Of a stretch of DNA of 64,000 bases, positions 59,169-64,000 are shown piece by piece. Origin of the DNA: Tetramitus jugosus (taxonomy: Eukaryota > Heterolobosea > Eutetramitea > Acrasida > Vahlkampfiidae); contig OW569357.1 in NCBI GenBank assembly GCA_937625935.1, positions 434,001-498,000 of the forward strand. Reading direction: 5' to 3'. Under the pieces are notes generated by a model. That model did no database searches, was not told where the DNA came from, and saw nothing but the letters and a program-made list of their open reading frames with translations. The position numbers were made by a program, and so were the translations under genes. Position 1 is the first letter of the stretch. Each line of letters starts with the position of its first letter.

Positions 59169-61688
59169 ATGTCAACAACAAGCAGAAATACCATGGATCA
59201 CAGTCCGATAACGAACAATACTGGTAGCAGTGTTGGTGATGAAGATCCCACACGATCAACAACAAACATTCATTTATTCAACAACAATGTTGACACTACT
59301 GAAACGACAAGCCATCATCATCACAACAATAATAACAACACACATTCGACTTCGGATTACGATGAAGATGAAGAAGAAGATGCCAATGACGCAGATTATG
59401 AATCATCCAACAATGAAAGTGACTTTGATGAAGATCATCATTCACCAATCATCATTACTACGACTTCTCAACAACAACAGCAGCATGGCTACCTCACAAA
59501 CAAGATGTATGATGATTTGAATCGTCGAAATGATGTACCAGAGGAAAAACGTGTGACTTTTGAACAATGTGCTGACGACTTACTCATACGCAACAGTAGT
59601 ATAGATGATCATTATCACCATCATCATAGCATGTCTGATCCATTTCACATTTCTGATGTTCAAGTCATTCCCGAAGTGACATTGATGGAGGATGAAAATG
59701 ATGATGAACAGGCAATTGCATTATCGTTGCACAAGAACAGCACTAACAATGGCAAGAATTCAATCATGACCAGCAATGGAAACAGTGCTAGTGGTGAAAT
59801 TACAATTCAAATACCATCGTTGCCTTCAGAGACAACCATGTCTCAAATGGATTCTCTGTATGATTTTGGAACTCCACCTTCGTCTGGTGGAGACAAGGAG
59901 CGAATGAATCATTTGAAGAGTCTCATGTTGGCTGATTTGTCTGTTGGTCACGTTCCCTTGACTCAATTCTCTGTGCCATCCACGATTGTTCTTCCATCTG
60001 AGCAGCAAAAGGCCAGAAGCTATGCGATTGGGACAAAGGTTCGACGGAGAGATCGAATGATTCACGAGTCATTTCGTCAGAGGAGACAAAAGCAACGAAC
60101 AAAGCAGAGTGAGAGGCGGTCGGGTAGGGGAATCGGAGAGAGTGTTGATGGTATAAGCACATTGATGGACTCCGGTGATAGAAGAGGCGGCTTTGCGAAT
60201 AGAGATAGAGAAAGTGAGAGGTATTCAATCGATGAAACAGCAGAGTTATCTCTTCCTTCCAACAGTACTTGTATACCGACATCGAGAAGCATAGAGCAGT
60301 TGGATCGTATGGAGTCTCGCTCCTCTCGCTTTGGTTTCACAAAAAGGCATCCATGGGCCAGAAAAATTGCGGATTTCATGCTAGGCGGTCCCTTGTGGAC
60401 AAAGACAAAGCGTTTGAAACGATCAACCAGTTTACAAGATGTTGGAAAGGAGGATGAGAAGGAAGTTCAGGCCACCATCATTGATTTGGGCTATGCGCTC
60501 TCAATTTACGGCACCCCAGCTCACAGATTGGAGTATCATTTGGCACTAGTTGCCAGTTATTATGCTCTGAATTGTACGACATATTCGACACCGAATGGAA
60601 TTTGGATCACATTTGGAAACTATGTAACCGATACGACAACAACGACTCACTTTATTAAGATTCGAGGAGCTTCACTCAACTTGTCCAAGCTATGTTTATT
60701 GGACGAGGTTGCAGAGAAGATTGCGAGTGGTACTATGGCGATTTCTGAAGCTCGAAAGGCAATCAAAGAGGTGATTGAACTAGAGCCAGTGTACAGCAAC
60801 TTTATCTTTATTATTTTCTCTTGCTTTGTTCAAGCAGGAATGTTTAGTGTTTTCTTTGCTGCTAATTTTGGTGAGATATTGGCGTCATTTGCTGCTGGAT
60901 TAATAGTGGGTGCATTGAGTGTTCTTGCATCCAAGTATGAAGCACTCGCTCAAGTGAATACGATTGTATGTGCTCTTGCTGCAGGATTTGTTGGATTGTT
61001 GTTCCGAATCATTATGTCATCCATTGTACCGATATCAGTGTTTGTAGTATCACTCAGTGGAGTCATTTCGTTACTACCTGGATTGACATTTACGTTGGCT
61101 ATTTCAGAATTGTCATCAAGGAATTTGTTGTCCGGATCTACCAGATTGATCTCTGCGTTCGTAACAACGATACAGATTGGATTTGGAGTTCTCGTATCAG
61201 ACAGAGCAAGTCAATATCTATCAATCATAGCATCGGTGCCCGAGGTTGTTACTCGGCATTACCATTCGGTCTTTACGCTGGCTGGCATTATTCCAGTTGT
61301 TGTCATGGCCACAGTGATATCATTGAAGGCACCAAAGTACCCTATTGCATTTGTGTTCATTTTGCTAGATGCATATGCTGCTTTCTTTTGCACGTATTAT
61401 GCGACGAGTTACTTTGGTGTCGAAGTAGGAACAATGCTGGGCTCGTTTGTTGTTGGATTTATTTCAAATGTGTTTGCCGCGGTTTCAGATCATCCAGGTA
61501 TTGTTGTGTCAGCCTGTGGCATTATTTTCTGTCTCCCTGGAGCCCTTGGAAAGAACTCGGCTCGAATCCTCATTGAAGGAGATCCCACTCGTTTTGTTCT
61601 CGAGGTTGTCATCATTGGAATATCGCTTACAGTTGGTCTCATGTTGAGTGATGCGTTTGGATTCAAGAGAAAGAAGTTGAACTTGTAA
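59169..61688 (+). CDS. ThrE-type transporter (DUF1212/ThrE family, 839 aa)
   Basis: The N-terminal ~430 residues are low complexity (Asn/His/Asp/Ser) and probably cytosolic. From about 433 the ThrE soluble part begins (I-I-D-L-G-Y-A-L-S-I-Y-G-T-P-A-H-R-L-E, T-P-N-G-I-W-I-T-F, G-A-S-L-N-L-S-K-L-C-L-L-D-E-V). About ten TM helices follow (for example IFSCFVQAGMFSVFFAANFG and VSLSGVISLLPGLTFTLAIS). Bacterial ThrE exports threonine and serine; fungal relatives are pheromone-regulated membrane proteins. Fusion of the ThrE and ThrE_2 halves in one chain is usual for eukaryotic members. The substrate is inferred, not shown. Confidence 0.85.
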   Translation: MSTTSRNTMDHSPITNNTGSSVGDEDPTRSTTNIHLFNNNVDTTETTSHHHHNNNNNTHSTSDYDEDEEEDANDADYESSNNESDFDEDHHSPIIITTTSQQQQQHGYLTNKMYDDLNRRNDVPEEKRVTFEQCADDLLIRNSSIDDHYHHHHSMSDPFHISDVQVIPEVTLMEDENDDEQAIALSLHKNSTNNGKNSIMTSNGNSASGEITIQIPSLPSETTMSQMDSLYDFGTPPSSGGDKERMNHLKSLMLADLSVGHVPLTQFSVPSTIVLPSEQQKARSYAIGTKVRRRDRMIHESFRQRRQKQRTKQSERRSGRGIGESVDGISTLMDSGDRRGGFANRDRESERYSIDETAELSLPSNSTCIPTSRSIEQLDRMESRSSRFGFTKRHPWARKIADFMLGGPLWTKTKRLKRSTSLQDVGKEDEKEVQATIIDLGYALSIYGTPAHRLEYHLALVASYYALNCTTYSTPNGIWITFGNYVTDTTTTTHFIKIRGASLNLSKLCLLDEVAEKIASGTMAISEARKAIKEVIELEPVYSNFIFIIFSCFVQAGMFSVFFAANFGEILASFAAGLIVGALSVLASKYEALAQVNTIVCALAAGFVGLLFRIIMSSIVPISVFVVSLSGVISLLPGLTFTLAISELSSRNLLSGSTRLISAFVTTIQIGFGVLVSDRASQYLSIIASVPEVVTRHYHSVFTLAGIIPVVVMATVISLKAPKYPIAFVFILLDAYAAFFCTYYATSYFGVEVGTMLGSFVVGFISNVFAAVSDHPGIVVSACGIIFCLPGALGKNSARILIEGDPTRFVLEVVIIGISLTVGLMLSDAFGFKRKKLNL

Positions 61689-61798
61689 GGTGGGTTGCAA
61701 AATTGAGTGGCGTTGTCCTTCGCCTTGTGGAGTTCTTCCCGTCTTGGAAAATTTGTCATCCAATCCCAAACAAGATAAACACCACACAGCACAACATT

Positions 61799-63586
61799 AT
61801 GATAAGAAGAAGGATCATTCGAATTCGTTTGGGATATCCCATTCATAATAAACACAGGAGCAATGCCATGAAACGTGTCTTTTCTTCGTCCATGAAAACC
61901 GTAAAAGAAGAAAGGGAGTGCACTTTGGAAGAAGGAGTGGATCAGTATCCTTCGCAAGAACAACTCAAAACTTGGAAGTTGGAAAGTGAAGCAAAGAACA
62001 AGGCCTTTGCTCGATCTCTGAATGCCTACAACCTGTTCTTGTGGATGAAGCCCAATGATGCCCTTATCAGATTCAAAAAGGGTCGCATGCTCCTACAGAA
62101 TGGTTACTTGAATGAGGCGATCGAAACATTTCAGTCATCTCTCGAAATTGATGAAAATTACAAGCTATCACATGTTGCTCTGGGATCGGCATATCAGATG
62201 AAGAATTGTAATGGTGTAGCGCTGGAACACTATGTCAAGGCATTGGAAATCGATCCAAACTATAGTCTTGCTCACTTTGGGATCGCTGTATTGTATTCCA
62301 AGCTGCACAAGAATCATGAATCGTTGAATCATTTCCAGAAAGCACTGAGATTGGACTATGAGCAGAAAGTATCTTTTAATACCGTGAGGATGGAGGGGCA
62401 GTACAAGGATCTACTCTATAAAATGTATCAAGACGCAGTGCATGACCCCAGTAAGGTTTTATCGAATATTTACCTCGAAGAGGATTACAAGTACATTGAG
62501 TCAGAAATAACCGGCGATCATACAGTGATTATTCCAGACAAAAGTAAATGCCGCTCGTTGTTCTTGGACTACAAGTCTAAAGCTGGAGATATTGTCGCGC
62601 CAGGAGATGAGATATCATCGGTTGAAATGGAAAAGGTATGCATTAGCTTGTATGCACCAGAAGCAGCCCTCATTACAGATGTGGTGGACAATCCTGAATA
62701 CTCAGTAATCCATCCAGGAACGCCTGTTGTAAAGTACATACCGCTGCAAGTCCGAAAGCTGAAGCCTATCGGACATGGCGACTTCTTACCAACGATACAG
62801 GATGTATCAGCGGAAGATGCGGCAAACATTATCAAAACGGCCAACAATGTTGTAGTTTTGAGCGGTTCTGGCTTATCCAAAGAGAGTGGCCTGAAAACAA
62901 GAAAGGATATGTGGACCACCTTGTCGAGAGAGAAGTATGTCGGCAATTGGAATTTCACACAGGAACCTGAAAGATTATGGGAGTTAGTCAAGGACTTTCT
63001 AGGTGAAGCAAATTTTGATCCTAAACCCAATCCTGCTCACTATGCAGTTGCTGATCTGGAAAAGATGGGATATGTGAAGGCAGTTATTACCCAGAATGTT
63101 GATAATTTGCACCAAGTTTCAGGTAGCACGAATGTCATTGAGATGCATGGAACTTTGTCTGAGACAATCTGTACTACCTGTGATGTTGTCCATGGGCGTT
63201 GTATGGATTATTTGAATAGTGATTTTCCTCCCAAGTGTCCATCATTCCGCAACAAGGAGTGTTGCGTGAATACCTCCAATACAACTGGTATTCTAAAGCC
63301 AAATGTTATCTTATTTGGTGATCTCGTCGATTCAGACAAACTCAAGAAGGCATATGAACTCGTGATGAATTGTGATGTATTGTTAGTTGTAGGAACAGCT
63401 GCTGATGTAACACCTTGCTCAGAACTGCCAGCAATAGTCAGTAAGAACGGTGGTACAATCATTGAAGTGAAGAGGAATCATTCAAGACTTGCCAACCATC
63501 AACTCAAGAACCATAAGTTTGTCTCCGGTGAAGCAGCCACAATTTTACCTGCGATTGTGAATCATATCTCAAAAGGCCGTGACTAA
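61799..63586 (+). CDS. Predicted mitochondrial TPR - lipoyl-like - sirtuin fusion protein (595 aa)
   Basis: The N-terminus (MIRRRIIRIRLGYP, then K-R-V-F-S-S-S) is Arg-rich and acid-free, fitting a mitochondrial presequence. Residues about 85-187 hold three TPR repeats (A-I-E-T-F-Q-S-S-L-E-I-D, A-L-E-H-Y-V-K-A-L-E-I-D-P-N-Y). Residues about 255-316 resemble a biotinyl/lipoyl carrier: K-A-G-D-I-V-A-P-G-D, V-E-M-E-K-V with K279 at the modified-lysine position, L-Y-A-P-E-A-A-L-I-T, H-P-G-T-P-V-V-K-Y-I. Residues about 345-595 are a sirtuin: G-S-G-L-S-K-E-S-G, T-Q-N-V-D-N-L-H-Q, M-H-G-T with H450, Zn cysteines 458/461 and 480/488-489, and P-N-V-I-L-F-G-D. It probably removes an acyl group using NAD+, with the attached lipoyl-like domain as cofactor or substrate. 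The D-F-R motif is altered (L-K-T-R-K). Confidence 0.82.
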   Translation: MIRRRIIRIRLGYPIHNKHRSNAMKRVFSSSMKTVKEERECTLEEGVDQYPSQEQLKTWKLESEAKNKAFARSLNAYNLFLWMKPNDALIRFKKGRMLLQNGYLNEAIETFQSSLEIDENYKLSHVALGSAYQMKNCNGVALEHYVKALEIDPNYSLAHFGIAVLYSKLHKNHESLNHFQKALRLDYEQKVSFNTVRMEGQYKDLLYKMYQDAVHDPSKVLSNIYLEEDYKYIESEITGDHTVIIPDKSKCRSLFLDYKSKAGDIVAPGDEISSVEMEKVCISLYAPEAALITDVVDNPEYSVIHPGTPVVKYIPLQVRKLKPIGHGDFLPTIQDVSAEDAANIIKTANNVVVLSGSGLSKESGLKTRKDMWTTLSREKYVGNWNFTQEPERLWELVKDFLGEANFDPKPNPAHYAVADLEKMGYVKAVITQNVDNLHQVSGSTNVIEMHGTLSETICTTCDVVHGRCMDYLNSDFPPKCPSFRNKECCVNTSNTTGILKPNVILFGDLVDSDKLKKAYELVMNCDVLLVVGTAADVTPCSELPAIVSKNGGTIIEVKRNHSRLANHQLKNHKFVSGEAATILPAIVNHISKGRD

Positions 63587-64000
63587 ACTCTTGCCTCCAT
63601 AGTGTAAAACCATGTAATGCATCACATGATATTCCTTGATGTAGTCCAAACTACTATCCGGATTCTTTGCTGAGCCTAGAGATGTCACTGGGACACAACT
63701 AAAACAATATTCTGCTCACATAACTTTGCTCCCTTGAGACCACCTCCAATCTCGTCAGTCTCTCTCATGGGTGTCTGTGCTTGAACTTGTGTGGTACTGT
63801 CAGCACTTCTGTGTCTTCTCTTCTTCCTTGTCAGAACCTTTTCTTATCGTTCGACAGTTCATTTCTTGCACTCTCAGCACCCGTAAGGGAAGACAGCTCT
63901 CGAAATCCTTCTTATTTGCTAAACTTTTTTCGTGTCTTCAAGGCAGTCCGTGTACTGAGAGAGTTCTGGAAAAGGTTCATTGTTTCTTGTGTTGTTGATT
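63569..64000 (-). pseudogene. Disrupted or multi-exon antisense coding signal at the right edge (partial)
   Basis: On the minus strand several protein-like segments follow one another in different frames: N-E-P-F-P-E-L-S-Q-Y-T-D-C-L-E-D-T-K-K at the edge (up to about 63918), S-L-A-N-K-K-D-F-E-S-C-L-P-L next, T-P-M-R-E-T-D-E-I-G-G-G-L-K-G-A-K-L near 63770, and D-Y-I-K-E-Y-H-V-M-H-Y-M-V-L-H-Y-G-G-K-S-L-V-T-A-F ending with a TGA at 63569-63571. No clean GT-AG joins were found. The frames could be exons, the result of indels in the assembly, or a decayed gene. The end overlaps the sirtuin gene's 3' end by 18 bases. Family unknown. Confidence 0.3.

Overview
The window looks like nuclear DNA of a heterolobosean amoeboflagellate, most likely Naegleria or a close relative. 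I infer this from gene style, not from a database match. Genes are densely packed on both strands and most have no intron. The few introns (about 70-330 nt) start with GTATGT-type donors and end in AG. Many proteins carry Asn, Gln, Ser or Asp homopolymer tracts. The gene content (RasGEF, RGS-START, RCC1, metacaspase-like, PAP2, many signalling and membrane-trafficking proteins) also fits. There are no operons, phage genes, insertion sequences, CRISPR arrays or rRNA genes, and I found no convincing tRNA.

Layout. 1-15 kb: the 5' tip of an unknown gene, an F-box/WD40 protein, a Myb SHAQKY-type factor, a PH-like coiled-coil protein, a RasGEF, the spliceosomal protein CWF19L2, a beta carbonic anhydrase and the ribosome biogenesis protein EBP2. 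15-27 kb: a hydrolase-like membrane protein lacking its serine nucleophile, a UBA-caspase-like protein, a BRCT-like protein, an RGS-START protein beside a stand-alone START protein, two unrecognised proteins and a secreted Cys-rich protein. 27-43 kb: an RCC1 protein with a cut-off BTB start, a 1277-residue four-exon protein of unknown function, a CAP/SCP protein, a PAP2 phosphatase, an alpha/beta hydrolase, a basic/acidic protein that may be the 5' part of the next gene, and a Munc13-like MUN/GRAM protein, followed by a LysM protein. 43-57 kb: an MRH sorting receptor, a six-exon ABCC transporter, ICMT, a small unknown, a DUF229 ectoenzyme, a DCX-UBL-UBL protein, ribosomal protein eL36 and an isoaspartyl peptidase. 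57-64 kb: a YIP1-family protein, an ICT1-like GGQ hydrolase, a ThrE-type transporter, a predicted mitochondrial TPR/lipoyl-like/sirtuin fusion, and disrupted antisense coding signal at the right edge.

Recurring themes are secretory-pathway traffic (MUN protein, YIP1, MRH receptor), small-GTPase and G-protein signalling (RasGEF, RGS, ICMT), lipid binding (two START proteins, PAP2) and RNA or ribosome work (CWF19L2, EBP2, eL36, ICT1-like). Physical neighbours need not act together in such a genome. The most novel items are the TPR/lipoyl/sirtuin fusion, the UBA-caspase-like protein with a second Asn-Cys-His-rich C-terminal region, and an ABCC gene in which both Walker A motifs are split by introns at the identical codon boundary. 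Start codons were set at in-frame ATGs. Exon joins were deduced from splice consensus, reading frame and family similarity, without transcript data.
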